The notes: generated from the letters alone by a model not told the origin. Shown: positions 1 to 10,241, counted from the first letter of the stretch. The stretch: DNA of 64,000 nt from Caulobacteraceae bacterium (GCA_947475465.1 CANJLK010000002.1:101132-165131); one strand, 5' to 3'. Program-made: numbers and translations.

Positions 1-1437
1 GGAGAACCGGCCATCGGTGATCAGGGCTATGTTCTCCACGCCCTGGCCGTAGATCGCCGCGGTGGTGGACAGCATCTCGCGCATCCCCGGCCCGCCCTTC
101 GGCCCCTCGTAGCGGATCACCAGGACGTCGCCTTCCTTGTAGTCGCGCGCCTCGACGGCGGCGAAGCAGGCCGCCTCGCCGTCGAACACCCGGGCCGGTC
201 CGCGGTGCACCCGGTGCTTCAGGCCCGCCACCTTGACGATGGCCCCGTCCGGGGCGAGCGAGCCCCACAGTCCCACCACGCCGCCGGTGGGCGAGAGCGG
301 GCTTGAGACCGGCCGGATGACGTCCTGGTCGTCGCGCCAGATCACATCCTTCAGGTTCTCCGCCATGGTCTTACCGGTGACGGTCATGCAGTCGCCGTGG
401 ATCAGGCCGGCATCCAGCAGGGTCTTGAGCAGCATGGGCATGCCGCCCGCCTCGCCCATCTTCTTGGCCGGATAGCGCCCGCCGGGCATCAGGTCGCAGA
501 GATAGGGGGTGCGCTGCATGATCTCGGCGACATCGCGCAGGGTGAAGCTGATCCCCGCCTCGTGGGCCATGGCCGGCAGGTGCAGGCCGCCGTTGGTCGA
601 GCCGCCGGAGGCCGCCACGACCACCGCGGCGTTCTCGAAAGCCTTGAGGGTGCAGATGTCGCGCGGGCGGATATTGCTTTCCAGAAGGCGCATGACCGCC
701 TCGCCCGCCGCCACCGCATAGGCGTCGCGGTCGAGGTAGGGCGCGGGCAGCGCCGAGGACAGCGGCAGGGCCAGGCCGATGGCTTCCGACACGCAGGCCA
801 TGGTGTTGGCCGTGTACTGGCCCCCGCAGGCCCCGTCGCCGGGACAGGCGTGCTGTTCCAGATCGCAGAGGTCCTCCAGGCTCATCTGGCCGGCGGAATG
901 CTTGCCGACGCCCTCGAAGACGTCCTGCACGGTGACATCGCGACCATGCCAGGTCCCCGGCAGGATCGAGCCGCCGTAGATGAAGACGCTGGGCACATTG
1001 AGGCGCAGCATCGCCATCATCATCCCCGGCAGGGACTTGTCGCAGCCGGCCACGCCGATCAGGGCGTCATAGGAATGGCCGCGGATGGTCAGTTCCACCG
1101 AGTCGGCGATCACCTCGCGGCTGACCAGGGACGAGCGCATCCCTTCATGGCCCATGGCGATGCCGTCGGTGACGGTGATGGTGCAGAACTCGCGCGGCGT
1201 GCCGCCGGCGCTCCGGACCCCGGACGAGGCCGCGTGAGCCTGGCGCATCAGGGTGGTGTTGCAAGGCGCCGCCTCGTTCCAGCACGACGCCACGCCCACG
1301 AAGGGCTGGGCGATTTCACGGCTGCCCAGGCCCATGGCGTAGAGATAGGAGCGGTGCGGCGCGCGGTTCGGCCCCTCCGTCACATGCCGACTGGGCAGCC
1401 TGGCCTTGTCCCAGCTTCCGTCCGGCCTGCGATGCAT
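1..1437 (-). CDS. ilvD: Dihydroxy-acid dehydratase, C-terminus cut by window edge
   Basis: Dehydrates 2,3-dihydroxy-isovalerate and -methylvalerate in the branched-chain amino acid pathway of the cytosol. The visible 479 codons start at ATG 1437, with AGGAG seven bases upstream. Three candidate Fe-S cysteines are visible: in CWNEAAPC near residue 50, in GCDKSLPGMM, and in GDGACGGQYTANTM. This pattern is that of the plant/mycobacterial-type, probably [2Fe-2S], IlvD branch. Roughly the last 100 residues lie outside the window. The IlvD/Edd family also contains sugar-acid dehydratases, so the substrate is inferred from the motif style. Confidence 0.87.
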   Translation of the reverse strand, partial: MHRRPDGSWDKARLPSRHVTEGPNRAPHRSYLYAMGLGSREIAQPFVGVASCWNEAAPCNTTLMRQAHAASSGVRSAGGTPREFCTITVTDGIAMGHEGMRSSLVSREVIADSVELTIRGHSYDALIGVAGCDKSLPGMMMAMLRLNVPSVFIYGGSILPGTWHGRDVTVQDVFEGVGKHSAGQMSLEDLCDLEQHACPGDGACGGQYTANTMACVSEAIGLALPLSSALPAPYLDRDAYAVAAGEAVMRLLESNIRPRDICTLKAFENAAVVVAASGGSTNGGLHLPAMAHEAGISFTLRDVAEIMQRTPYLCDLMPGGRYPAKKMGEAGGMPMLLKTLLDAGLIHGDCMTVTGKTMAENLKDVIWRDDQDVIRPVSSPLSPTGGVVGLWGSLAPDGAIVKVAGLKHRVHRGPARVFDGEAACFAAVEARDYKEGDVLVIRYEGPKGGPGMREMLSTTAAIYGQGVENIALITDGRFS

Positions 1438-1631
1438 GGCGCAACTCCTGGTTATCCGACTTCCTCCGTAGCCCCGCGGCCACGCCGGGGAAAGCCGGCG
1501 CCGCGCGGCGGGCCGATGACGCCGTCGCGACTCGGTCGCCCCAAGTTTACGTGGGGGCAATCTTCATGGGTTACCTTGAACTGTGCCTTTCTTGTCGGAA
1601 GTCGGCCCCGTCGCTCCTGAATATCGCTAAG

Positions 1632-1643
1632 TTATCACGATAA
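1632..1643. promoter_or_regulatory. Short palindrome upstream of TonB receptor
   Basis: TTATC-ac-GATAA, a 5-bp inverted repeat in the locally AT-rich stretch about 85 bases before the receptor ATG. It could be an operator or part of a promoter. Short palindromes also occur by chance, so confidence is low. Confidence 0.25.
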
Positions 1644-1726
1644 ACATTGACGTCGCCGCAAGGCTGATTCAGCCTCGTTACAAAGCGCGGCATAAGCGCA
1701 ACAAAGCTGCAGGGAGGCGGCCTACC

Positions 1727-4486
1727 ATGGTTTCCAAACGCTATTTTCTGGCGTCCACTGCGCTGCTGGCCGCAGCGTTCGTATCCACGGCTCACGCTCA
1801 GACCCGGCCCGCGGCGGCTGCGGCGACGGCTGACGCCGGCCCCACCATCGAAGAACTGGTGGTGACCGCCGAGAAGCGCGAACAGAGCCTTCAGGACGTG
1901 CCGGTGGCCATCTCGGCCTTCACCGCCAAGCAGCGCGACCTCGTCGGGATCACAACGATCCAGGACTTCACCAACTTCACCCCCGGCCTCGTCTATTCGA
2001 GCTTCAGCGACCGGGCGAGCGTGCGCGGCATCGGCCGCCTGACCAACATCCACGCCGTGGATGCCGCGGTGGCTATCTACGTGGACGGCGTCTTCAGCAC
2101 CTCGACCATCCTGGCGGGCGGCCCGCCTCTGGAAACCGACCGGGTGGAAGTCCTGCGCGGTCCGCAGGGGACCCTCTACGGCCGAAACGCCATCGGCGGC
2201 ACCATCAACGTGATCACGCCCCGGCCCACCGACCACCCCTACGCCGAGGTCCGCGCGATCGCGGAGAACTTCGGCTACACCAATTTCCAGGCGGCCGCCT
2301 CCGGTCCCCTGGCCGACAATCTCCGGGTCCGGGTGGCTGGATACAAGCTCGACCAGAACAAGGGCTACTTCCACAACGTCAACCCCAACATGCCCTCCGA
2401 GGGGGCCAAGCGCGACGAGTGGGAATACCAGTTCCAGCTCTCCGCCGATCTCGGGGAACATGCCGAGGCCTGGATCAAGTACGAGACCCTGAAGTGGGAT
2501 GACCGCGGTGGCCCGGGCGCGCGCTCAAGCTACCAGAACTCATCCTACGAAACCGGTCTCCTCGATCCGCGCTTTTCCATTATCTACAACCCGGCCCACG
2601 GCTATTCGACGGCCACGGGCCTCGCCGGCATCGTTCCCGGCAGCCTCCAGCAGTTCAATGGCGGAACGACCACCACCAATCCCGCGCTGCAGGATGAGCG
2701 AGCCTTCAACACCAACACGCCCCTGCACGTTTCGCTGAGCAATGTGCACGTGCTTTCGGCCAGCGCCGTCTACCACGCGCCGACCTTCGACCTGAAGTAC
2801 GTGGGCGGCCTGCAGAATTACAATTACGACCTGGAAGGCGACGCCGACGCGACCAACGTCAAGTCCTACCAGATTCCCCTGGCGCCAGGCTCGATCTGCG
2901 GCACGATCCACGGGCTGTTCTCGGTCGGCCGGGCCCCGGCGGACTGCACGCCCCTGACCGTCGAAGGCGCCCAGACCTATCACTACTTCGAGCACCCGAA
3001 GTGGTTCAGCAACGAGATCACCATCGCGTCGACCACGGACTCGGCGCTACAGTACATCGCCGGCCTCTACTTCTACCATGAGGACTATACGGGCTCGACC
3101 AACGACCCCGACATCTTCCTGCCGAACAGCGCCTCACTGCAGCATCCAGTGCTGGGGGCCGCCGCCAATCCGAACGGCGTCATCGCGCTGGGCGACTACG
3201 ACATGACCACCGACAGCAAGGCCGCGTTCGGCCAGCTGGACTGGAAGGCCAGCCCGACGCTTAAGTTCACCCTGGGCCTGCGGTACACCCAGGACCACAA
3301 ATTCGGGTCCGAATTCCGCCGCGTCGTCTGCAACTCCGACGTCTGCTACCCTGGCCTCTACTCGGCGCTCGGTCTCGGCGCCTTCGGCCCTGGCACGTCG
3401 GCGAACTGGGGCAGCCTGCTCGGCAATATCAACGGCCTCGCGCAGATCGGTCCCTTCCTTGGGCAGCCGGCGCTGGCCGGCCTCGCGGGCCTCGGCAACG
3501 GCGCCTTCGACCTCACCACGTCATTGGCCCCAACCACCAACGCCGCCGGCGCCAAGGGCGTCACCGATCCGGTCAAGTGCAACGCCTCCGGCGTCTGCAC
3601 CCAGTACACGATCGATCCGGCCACCGGGAACCTGGTCCGCCACCTGGGCGACAAGTCGGACGCCTGGACCGGCACCCTCGGCGTCCAGTGGGATCCCGCG
3701 GACGGCACCATGGCCTACGGCCGCTACAGCCGCGGCTACAAGGCGTTCGGTTTCGCCGCCGGCTACGCGCTGCCCACACCTGAAGCCAGCTCCGAATTCG
3801 TGGATTCCTTCGAAGTCGGCCTGAAGAAGAACTTCGGTAGAGCATTCCAGCTGAACGCGGCCCTCTACTACCTGAAGTACCATGACCTGCAGGCGCCGGT
3901 TTCGGTGATCGTGGGGCCGACCACCGCCACACGCTTCATCAACGTCGCGGAGTCACTCTCTGACGGCCTTGAACTGGACGCCATCTGGCAAGCCACCGAG
4001 GCGCTGCGGATTTCATTCGACTATTCCTTCGACCACACCCGCATCGAGAAGAGCGACAAGTACCTCGATATCCGCGACAATATCGCCGCCTCGACCGGAA
4101 CCCTGGTGAGCCTCGTGGGCAACAAGCTACCGCAGGCGCCAGAGAACAAGCTGGCTCTCAATGGCGGCTATTCGTTCTATTGGGAGCCGGGCACCCTGAC
4201 TCTGGGAGCGACCTACATTTATCGCAGCAAGGCCTACGCCAACGTGTTCTCCCGGGACTACAACTCCGCTCCGGCCTGGGATCAGGTCGATCTGCGGGCA
4301 CACTGGGTGGCTAAGGGTGGCAAGTACACAGTGATCGGCTACGTCCGGAACGTCGGCGACACCAAGGGTTACGACGCCGCCGTCCAGGCGTCGCAGAACA
4401 ACCTACCGGCCCTGAACGGCAACCCGAACCTGGAGCTGACCCCGCCGCGCACCTATGGCGTTGAATTGCAGTACCGCTTCTTCTAG
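1727..4486 (+). CDS. TonB-dependent outer-membrane receptor
   Basis: A 919-residue outer-membrane beta-barrel receptor that would import a substrate using TonB-ExbBD energy. A signal peptide (MVSKRYFLASTALLAAAF, cleaved near AHAQ) is followed by a TonB-box-like EELVVTAEKREQSLQDVP. The plug domain carries VEVLRGPQGTLYGRNAIGG and NVITPRP near residues 140-165, and the barrel ends in the aromatic terminus VELQYRFF. GGGAGGCGG stands just before the ATG. It is monocistronic, with its own intrinsic terminator downstream. The style (ASTALLA leader, EKREQSLQDVPVAI) matches the large receptor families of Caulobacterales and Sphingomonadales. The ligand cannot be read from the sequence. Confidence 0.93.
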   Translation: MVSKRYFLASTALLAAAFVSTAHAQTRPAAAAATADAGPTIEELVVTAEKREQSLQDVPVAISAFTAKQRDLVGITTIQDFTNFTPGLVYSSFSDRASVRGIGRLTNIHAVDAAVAIYVDGVFSTSTILAGGPPLETDRVEVLRGPQGTLYGRNAIGGTINVITPRPTDHPYAEVRAIAENFGYTNFQAAASGPLADNLRVRVAGYKLDQNKGYFHNVNPNMPSEGAKRDEWEYQFQLSADLGEHAEAWIKYETLKWDDRGGPGARSSYQNSSYETGLLDPRFSIIYNPAHGYSTATGLAGIVPGSLQQFNGGTTTTNPALQDERAFNTNTPLHVSLSNVHVLSASAVYHAPTFDLKYVGGLQNYNYDLEGDADATNVKSYQIPLAPGSICGTIHGLFSVGRAPADCTPLTVEGAQTYHYFEHPKWFSNEITIASTTDSALQYIAGLYFYHEDYTGSTNDPDIFLPNSASLQHPVLGAAANPNGVIALGDYDMTTDSKAAFGQLDWKASPTLKFTLGLRYTQDHKFGSEFRRVVCNSDVCYPGLYSALGLGAFGPGTSANWGSLLGNINGLAQIGPFLGQPALAGLAGLGNGAFDLTTSLAPTTNAAGAKGVTDPVKCNASGVCTQYTIDPATGNLVRHLGDKSDAWTGTLGVQWDPADGTMAYGRYSRGYKAFGFAAGYALPTPEASSEFVDSFEVGLKKNFGRAFQLNAALYYLKYHDLQAPVSVIVGPTTATRFINVAESLSDGLELDAIWQATEALRISFDYSFDHTRIEKSDKYLDIRDNIAASTGTLVSLVGNKLPQAPENKLALNGGYSFYWEPGTLTLGATYIYRSKAYANVFSRDYNSAPAWDQVDLRAHWVAKGGKYTVIGYVRNVGDTKGYDAAVQASQNNLPALNGNPNLELTPPRTYGVELQYRFF

Positions 4487-4506
4487 CCGTCCCCTTCGAA
4501 TGAATG

Positions 4507-4536
4507 AGGCGTCCTGCTCCGGCGGGGCGCCTTTTT
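4507..4536 (+). terminator. Intrinsic terminator after TonB receptor
   Basis: AGGCGTCC pairs with GGGCGCCT (one G-U pair) around a 10-base loop, and a run of five T follows immediately. It sits 20 bases after the receptor stop and just before the convergent glutathione peroxidase stop. Confidence 0.75.
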
Positions 4537-4540
4537 CATG

Positions 4541-5017
4541 TCAGAGCGTATCCTGGATGGCGTCGGTGACCTCGTCGTCGAGCGGGTCGGTGCGCGAGCT
4601 GAAGGCCCGGACCGCCTGCCCGTCTTTGCCGATCATAATCTTGTGGAAGTTCCACACCGGCACGGCGGCCTCGCCCAGCGCCTGCTTCGCCCATTGGTAG
4701 AAGGGGTGCGCCTGGCCGCCGGTCACGTCGGCCTTGGCGGTCAGTGGGAAATCCACCTTGAAGCGGGTCTCGCAGAAGGCCTTGATCTCGGCCTCGGTCC
4801 CAGGCTCCTGCCCGCCGAACTGATTGCAGGGCACGCCCAGCACCACCAGGCCCTCGTCGCGATAGGCCGAGTACAGCCGCTCCAGCCCGTCGTATTGCGG
4901 GGTTAGCCCGCAGGCCGAGGCCGTATTGACCACCAGGACGACCTTGCCCTTGAAGGCGCCGAGCGGCAGGTCGGCCCCATCGATGGTCCTGAATTCGAAA
5001 TCGTAGGCCGTGGTCAT
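4541..5017 (-). CDS. Glutathione peroxidase family protein
   Basis: A 158-residue thioredoxin-fold peroxidase that reduces hydroperoxides with glutathione or thioredoxin. The catalytic cysteine is in NTASACGLTPQ near residue 36. The Gln-bearing GVPCNQFGGQEPG and the WNFHKIMIGKDG block complete the family signature. It is the Cys type, with no selenocysteine codon. No signal peptide is visible, so it is probably cytosolic. It converges on the TonB receptor, whose terminator separates the two. Confidence 0.9.
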   Translation of the reverse strand: MTTAYDFEFRTIDGADLPLGAFKGKVVLVVNTASACGLTPQYDGLERLYSAYRDEGLVVLGVPCNQFGGQEPGTEAEIKAFCETRFKVDFPLTAKADVTGGQAHPFYQWAKQALGEAAVPVWNFHKIMIGKDGQAVRAFSSRTDPLDDEVTDAIQDTL

Positions 5018-5058
5018 CGCGTTCCCCCTGTCGCTGCGGCCAAGGTGGCTTAAGGAGC

Positions 5059-5976
5059 CTAGGCTTCCAAGCCCTGCTCGACCGCGAGGGCCAGATCGAG
5101 GGCGCGGATCGCCTCTTCGGCGTTGACCACCGGCCGTGGCGCCTGGCCGCGCACCGCCAACAGGAAGCCCTCCACACTTGCGCCGAGAGGATCCCTGGCC
5201 GCGGCCGTCTCGGCGAAATCGGCGTTCAGCGGAAAGGGCGTGGTGTTGCGGAACCCCCGGGTCATGAAGTCGATCTCCACCTCGCCGGAGGGATAGACCA
5301 CCTTCATTGTGCGCCTTCGCTCCGGCGCCTGGCGCGAGACATCGAAAATCGCGGTGAAGCCGTCGTCAAAGGTGACCTCGGCGCGGGCCAGGTCCCACAC
5401 TCCGTCGGGACTGCGGGCGCCCTCCCCCTCGGCCGTTACCGGCTCGGCCGCGGTGATCGCCAGGGCCAGATCGATGTCGTGGATCATCAGGTCCAGCACC
5501 GCCGAGACATCGCGGCTGCGGTCGGACGGCGGCCCGTGGCGCATCGCCTCCAGCCGCAGCGGCTGCTCGGGGATGTCCAGCAGGCCCATGGCCTGGAAGA
5601 CCACGCGTTCCTGGTGTCCGCAGGCGACGGTCAGGCCCCGGGCGCGCGCAAGCCCCCGGATCCTCTCGGCGTCGGCCACGGTCACCGCGATGGGCTTTTC
5701 GATATAGACCGGCTTGCCCGCCTCCAGGGCGGCCAGGGCGTGCCCGGCGTGCAGGGTGGCCGGCGAGGCCACCGTGACCACATCCACAGCCGCCAGGAAG
5801 GCCGCCATGTCATCGAAGGCCTGGCCGCCGAGGGGTGCGGCGACCGTGGCGGCCCGGTCGAGCTGCACATCCAGAACCGCCGCCAGCGCGACGCCGTCGA
5901 TCCGCGCGTACTGCCGCGCATGATAGCCGCCGAACACGCCCGCGCCGATCACACCGCCGCGCAAAGACTTTAGCAT
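5059..5976 (-). CDS. Gfo/Idh/MocA family oxidoreductase
   Basis: A 305-residue NAD(P)-dependent oxidoreductase. The N-terminal Rossmann motif GVIGAGVFGGYHARQYA and the active-site EKPIAVTVADAERI near residue 95 identify the family. The substrate, normally a sugar or cyclitol, cannot be read. A GTG 12 bases further upstream extends the frame, but ATG 5976 has GGAG at ideal spacing and is preferred. It lies 41 bases upstream of the glutathione peroxidase on the same strand, so the two may be cotranscribed. Confidence 0.88.
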   Translation of the reverse strand: MLKSLRGGVIGAGVFGGYHARQYARIDGVALAAVLDVQLDRAATVAAPLGGQAFDDMAAFLAAVDVVTVASPATLHAGHALAALEAGKPVYIEKPIAVTVADAERIRGLARARGLTVACGHQERVVFQAMGLLDIPEQPLRLEAMRHGPPSDRSRDVSAVLDLMIHDIDLALAITAAEPVTAEGEGARSPDGVWDLARAEVTFDDGFTAIFDVSRQAPERRRTMKVVYPSGEVEIDFMTRGFRNTTPFPLNADFAETAAARDPLGASVEGFLLAVRGQAPRPVVNAEEAIRALDLALAVEQGLEA

Positions 5977-6121
5977 CGACCACTCCACAACCGGCTTTGC
6001 CGCCTATCAGGTCGTCGGGCGAAGCGCCACCCGCCGGCGCCTATTGGCCCCATGCGAAAAGCCGCCATTGGCGGCATGGGCCTGGACCGCTAGAAGGCTT
6101 GTCTTCACCCGGAGCTTGCCT

Positions 6122-7021
6122 GTGCCGCGCCTTTTCAGCGCCTACGTGATCGTCGACTGGAGCGCCGCGGCCAAGCCGACGACGGGCGCGGACTCGGTGT
6201 GGATTGGCGTGCTCAAGCGCGACGTGCGCTTCCGCCTGGCTTTTGAGAGCTTCAACCCGGCGACCCGCGCCGAGGCGGAGAAGCGCCTCACCCTGATCCT
6301 CGACGACCTGAAGAAGCGCTCCGAGCGCGTTCTGGTCGGCTTCGACTTCCCCCTGGGCTTCCCGCGCGGCTTCGCCGCCGCCCTGAATCTGCCAGGCGAA
6401 CCCTGGCGCGCGGCCTGGGACCAGTTGGACAAGATGGTCAAGGATAAGGCCGACAACACCAACAACCGCTTCAATGTCGGCGCGCAGCTTAACCGCCGCC
6501 TCACCGAGAGCCCCTTCCCGTTCTGGGGCGCGCCGCCCAAGGACGTGCAGACCACGCTGCAGCCCAAGAAGACCCGTGAGCACGGCCCTGGCGACCTGCC
6601 GGAGTTCCGCCATGCCGATCTCGCCGCCAAGGGCGCGGCCTCGATCTGGAAGCTCTATTACAACGGCTCGGTGGGCGGCCAGGCGATCATGGGCATGCCC
6701 GTCGTCAGCCGTATCAAGGCCGCCCGCGGCGACGGGGCGAAGACCTGGCCCTTCGAAACCGGCTTCAAGGCGCTGACCGAGGCGGATCTGGACGGCGTCG
6801 ATGTGGTGATGGCCGAGGTCTATCCCTCCCTCGTCAAGGCCCCCGCCCTGCCTGGCGAGGTCAAGGATCTGACCCAGGTGCGGACCACCGCTGAATTCTT
6901 CGCCCGCCTGGACGAGGCCGACAAGCTGGGCCCCATGTTCGGCCCGGCCAAGACCATGGCCGCCGAAGCGGTTCTCGACGCGGAGCGCGAAGAGGGCTGG
7001 ATCCTGAACGCTGGCGCCTAG
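6122..7021 (+). CDS. Conserved protein, possible RNase-H-like (DUF429-like) fold
   Basis: A 299-residue protein, function not recognised. The N-terminal YVIVDWSAAAKPTTGADSVW resembles the first strand of actin/RNase-H-like folds with an early Asp, and a second VGFDFPLGFPRG block near residue 75 fits this. Relatives in alphaproteobacteria are, as far as I recall, sometimes labelled CbiG-like, but no cobalamin gene is adjacent. The frame is open upstream to 6044. GTG 6122 is chosen because GGAG lies seven bases before it and the conserved N-terminus follows at once. Its stop overlaps that of the convergent MATE gene in a CTAG. Confidence 0.75.
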   Translation: MPRLFSAYVIVDWSAAAKPTTGADSVWIGVLKRDVRFRLAFESFNPATRAEAEKRLTLILDDLKKRSERVLVGFDFPLGFPRGFAAALNLPGEPWRAAWDQLDKMVKDKADNTNNRFNVGAQLNRRLTESPFPFWGAPPKDVQTTLQPKKTREHGPGDLPEFRHADLAAKGAASIWKLYYNGSVGGQAIMGMPVVSRIKAARGDGAKTWPFETGFKALTEADLDGVDVVMAEVYPSLVKAPALPGEVKDLTQVRTTAEFFARLDEADKLGPMFGPAKTMAAEAVLDAEREEGWILNAGA

Positions 7022-8385
7022 ACGCCAGTCATCGCCGCGTCGCGCCGGCCCAGCTGCCAGAAGCGGGCGATCAGCAGGCCGCCGGACAGCAGGCTGGCGA
7101 TCAGCACGGCCCAGACCAGGCCCATGATCCCCAGACCCCTGGGGATCGCCAGCCACCAGGCGAGCGGCATCATCACCAGGACGTAGCTCGTCAGATGGGC
7201 GCCTGACGGCAGCCAGACATCGCCGCGGGACCGCAGCGCCTGGGCGGCGACCACCTGTAGGCTATCAGGCACCAGCATCAGGCAGGCCAGGACCACGGCG
7301 GGGACGGTCATGGCCAGCGTCTCGGGATTGGTGGTGTAGCCGCGCGCCACGAGCGCCGCATTGGGCCAGATGGCCAGGCCGATCAGGGCGACGAAGCCGC
7401 CCGTCAGGACAAACGCCACCCAGCCGGCCCGCGCCACGCCCACACGATCGCGTGCGCCATAAGCCCGGCCGACCCGCACTGCGGCTCCGGTGGCCAGGCC
7501 CAGCGGGATCATGAAGACCAGGGCCATCACATTGAGCACGATCGCCCAGGCCGCGACCGCGAGGCCGCCGATCCAGCCGGCGATGATGTTCATGCTGGCG
7601 AAGGCCGCCACCTCAAAGAAGTTGGAAACCCCGGCGCCGAAGCCGATCCGCCGCTGTTCGGCCGCCGCCGCCCGGTCGCGGGGCGTGCGGTCGAAGACGC
7701 CGAGCGCGCGGGCGTCGGGCATGAAGGCGATATAGGCCAGCATGGCGACGGCCAGGAAGGTGCGCGCGCCGGTCGTGGCCCAGGCGCCGCCCACCGCGCC
7801 CAGCGCCGGCAGGCCGAAGGTCCCAGGCACCAGCACGAGGTCGAACGCCAGGTTCACGCCGTTGGCGATCCACATGATCCAGGCGCCGGGCCCGGGCCGC
7901 GAAAGCCCTTCGAGCCAGAAGGCGGCCGCCGTGCCCAGCGCCCAGCCGGGCAGAGACAGGCAAAACACCAGCAGCGCCCGGCTGGCCCCATCGGCCAGGC
8001 CCCGCTCCAGACCGATGCCGTGCAGGAAATGCGGCCCGCCCAGGGCCAGGACGGCGGCGGACGCCATGCTGATCCAGGCGCTGTAGACCAGTCCCCGGCG
8101 CAGAACTGCCCCGGTAACCTCGGGGCGGCCCTCTCCGACGGCGCGCGCTGTCATCACCTGGATGCCGGTGAGCAGGCCCACCATCATGGTGATCACGACG
8201 CTTGTGGGGGCCCAGCCGAGCGCGTGATAGCCAAGCTGGGTCGCCGAGAAGCGGCCGACCACCACCGCATCGCACAGGCCCATCCCCATGATGCCCAGAC
8301 GCGAGATCACCACCGGCCAGGACAGCGTCAGGAGCTGGGCGAGTTCGGAGCGGACGGTGGAGGGATGGGCCGCGGGGCGGTCCAT
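7018..8385 (-). CDS. MATE family multidrug/metabolite efflux transporter
   Basis: A 455-residue inner-membrane protein with about 12 hydrophobic segments in two similar halves, typical of cation-coupled NorM/DinF-like exporters. The N-terminal LSWPVVISRLGIMGMGLCDAV and the VVGRFSATQLGYHALG that follows are the classic MATE helix 1-2 region. A TTG nine bases upstream is possible, but ATG 8385 with an upstream AGG is preferred. It is monocistronic and converges on the preceding gene with overlapping stops. The substrate is unknown. Confidence 0.92.
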   Translation of the reverse strand: MDRPAAHPSTVRSELAQLLTLSWPVVISRLGIMGMGLCDAVVVGRFSATQLGYHALGWAPTSVVITMMVGLLTGIQVMTARAVGEGRPEVTGAVLRRGLVYSAWISMASAAVLALGGPHFLHGIGLERGLADGASRALLVFCLSLPGWALGTAAAFWLEGLSRPGPGAWIMWIANGVNLAFDLVLVPGTFGLPALGAVGGAWATTGARTFLAVAMLAYIAFMPDARALGVFDRTPRDRAAAAEQRRIGFGAGVSNFFEVAAFASMNIIAGWIGGLAVAAWAIVLNVMALVFMIPLGLATGAAVRVGRAYGARDRVGVARAGWVAFVLTGGFVALIGLAIWPNAALVARGYTTNPETLAMTVPAVVLACLMLVPDSLQVVAAQALRSRGDVWLPSGAHLTSYVLVMMPLAWWLAIPRGLGIMGLVWAVLIASLLSGGLLIARFWQLGRRDAAMTGV

Positions 8386-8626
8386 GGCGGGCAACCTGAA
8401 ATTTCAAAGAGACGCGAAGACTGGCCCAGCCAGCGGGAACGAACAAGCTCGCCCCTTAAAGCGGGCGCCCGCGGTTTCTTGACCGTGGCGTCAGAGGCAC
8501 AGGCGCCCGGCTGCGGCGCCCCGCCGCAGGGCGGGGCTGAAAACCATTAACCGATACACTGATAGCGATAGGCAGATGCAGCGAGCAACCCCCGGTTGGC
8601 CGCGCGACCACGCTGAAGGAGTCGTG

Positions 8627-8851
8627 ATGACTCAGATCGCACCCCCCGCGCCCGTGGCAGCCGACGATCCGTCGCTGGCGGAGGTCATTGGCCTCGCCGT
8701 CGGCGTCGTCGCCGAACTGGAGGGGGCCCCACGCAAGTCGTCAGCGTCCGCCCGGAGCAGGCCGACCAAGGCTGAGATCGCCCGCGCCGCCGACGACCTT
8801 ATCGTCCGCGCGCCCGCCTACAGGGCGACCGTCCTGTGGTTGGAGGACTGA
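8627..8851 (+). CDS. Small hypothetical protein
   Basis: A 74-residue, Ala/Pro-rich protein, not recognised. ATG 8627 has AAGGAG five bases upstream, a very good ribosome site that argues it is real. It has a hydrophobic stretch near residues 15-28 (EVIGLAVGVVAEL), a basic middle and a C-terminal end YRATVLWLED. It converges on DAHP synthase with a four-base gap. No signal peptide or known motif is visible. Confidence 0.6.
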   Translation: MTQIAPPAPVAADDPSLAEVIGLAVGVVAELEGAPRKSSASARSRPTKAEIARAADDLIVRAPAYRATVLWLED

Positions 8852-8855
8852 CGGC

Positions 8856-10241
8856 CTAGAGACCGCCCGCCGCCACCTTGGCGGCCTCGACCCGATCCTC
8901 CTTCAGCTTTTCAGCCACCAGGAACGCCAGCTCCAGCGCCTGCTCGCCATTGAGCCTCGGGTCGCAGTGGGTGTGGTAGCGGTCGGCCAGGTCGCCTTCG
9001 GTGACCTCCCGCGCGCCGCCCGTGCACTCGGTGACGTTCTGCCCGGTCATCTCCAGGTGGACACCGCCCGGATGGACACCCTCGGCCTTGCAGATCTCCA
9101 CGAAGCTCTTCACCTCGGAGAGGATCCGGTCGAAGGGCCGGGTCTTGTAGCCGTTGTTGGCGGTGAGCGTGTTGCCGTGCATCGGGTCGATGGCCCACAC
9201 GACCTTCTTGCCGGCGGCCTTGGTGGCGCGCAGCAGGCCCGGCAACCGCTTTTCGATCTTGTCGTGGCCGAAACGGCCGTAGAGCGTCAGGCGTCCAGGC
9301 TCGTTGGCCGGCGACAGGGCGTCCACCAGGCGAAGCAGTTCGTCCGGCTCCATGGTCGGGCCGCATTTCACGCCGACCGGGTTCTTGATGCCCCGGAAGA
9401 ATTCCACGTGGGCGCCGTCCAGCTCGCGCGTGCGCTCGCCGATCCACACCAGGTGCGCCGAGGTGTCGTACCATTGGCCCGAGGTGCTATCGACCCTGGT
9501 CATGGCCTCCTCCAGGTTCAGCAGCAGCGCCTCGTGGCTGGTGAAGAACTCCGTCTGGTGCAGGCCGGGATGGGTTTCCGGCGTGATGCCGATGGCCGCC
9601 ATGAAGTCGAGGGACTCGCTGATCTTGCCGGCCAGTTCGCGGTAGGCCGCGCCCTGCGGGCTGTCGGCGACGAAACCCAGCGTCCATTTGTGGATGTTGT
9701 GCAGGTCGGCATAGCCGCCGCCCGCGAAGGCGCGCAGCAGGTTCAGGGTCGCTGCCGACTGGCTGTAGGCCTGGAGCATCCGCTGCGGATCCGGCGTGCG
9801 GGCCTCGGCGGTGAACTCCATGCCGTTGATGATATCGCCCCGATAGGACGGCAGGGTGACGCCGCCGATCGTCTCCACCGGCGCCGAGCGCGGCTTGGCG
9901 AACTGGCCGGCCATGCGGCCCACCTTCACCACAGGCTTGCCGCCCGCGAAGGTCAGGACCACCGCCATCTGGAGGATGAGGCGGAAGGTGTCGCGGATGT
10001 TGTCGGCGGCGAATTCCTTGAAGCTCTCGGCGCAGTCGCCGCCCTGCAACAGGAAGGCGCGGCCTTCGGAAACCTCGCCCAGCAGGGCCTTGAGGCGGCG
10101 GGCCTCGCCGGCGAAGACCAGCGGCGGCATGGCGCGCAGTGTCTGCTCGGCCTTGGCCAGGGCGGCCGCGTCCGGATAGTCCGTCGGCATATGCTTGGCG
10201 GGCTTTGACCTCCAGGAGGCCGGTGTCCAATGATCCGTCAT
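8856..10241 (-). CDS. 3-deoxy-7-phosphoheptulonate synthase, class II
   Basis: A 461-residue cytosolic enzyme condensing phosphoenolpyruvate and erythrose 4-phosphate, the first step of the shikimate pathway. Plant/mycobacterial type II hallmarks are visible: [12 protein letters not shown] near residue 65, [51 protein letters not shown] and [12 protein letters not shown]. The length is normal for the class. It is the last gene of a minus-strand run behind the O-antigen-ligase-like gene (69-base gap). A chorismate mutase that would act later in the same pathway is at 45.7 kb. Confidence 0.95.
   Translation of the reverse strand: MTDHWTPASWRSKPAKHMPTDYPDAAALAKAEQTLRAMPPLVFAGEARRLKALLGEVSEGRAFLLQGGDCAESFKEFAADNIRDTFRLILQMAVVLTFAGGKPVVKVGRMAGQFAKPRSAPVETIGGVTLPSYRGDIINGMEFTAEARTPDPQRMLQAYSQSAATLNLLRAFAGGGYADLHNIHKWTLGFVADSPQGAAYRELAGKISESLDFMAAIGITPETHPGLHQTEFFTSHEALLLNLEEAMTRVDSTSGQWYDTSAHLVWIGERTRELDGAHVEFFRGIKNPVGVKCGPTMEPDELLRLVDALSPANEPGRLTLYGRFGHDKIEKRLPGLLRATKAAGKKVVWAIDPMHGNTLTANNGYKTRPFDRILSEVKSFVEICKAEGVHPGGVHLEMTGQNVTECTGGAREVTEGDLADRYHTHCDPRLNGEQALELAFLVAEKLKEDRVEAAKVAAGGL

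Noticed and set aside
397..1620. Long plus-strand frame of 407 codons
   Set aside because: Antisense shadow of ilvD; its sequence is His/Gly/Arg-rich with no motif, as expected opposite GC-rich codons.
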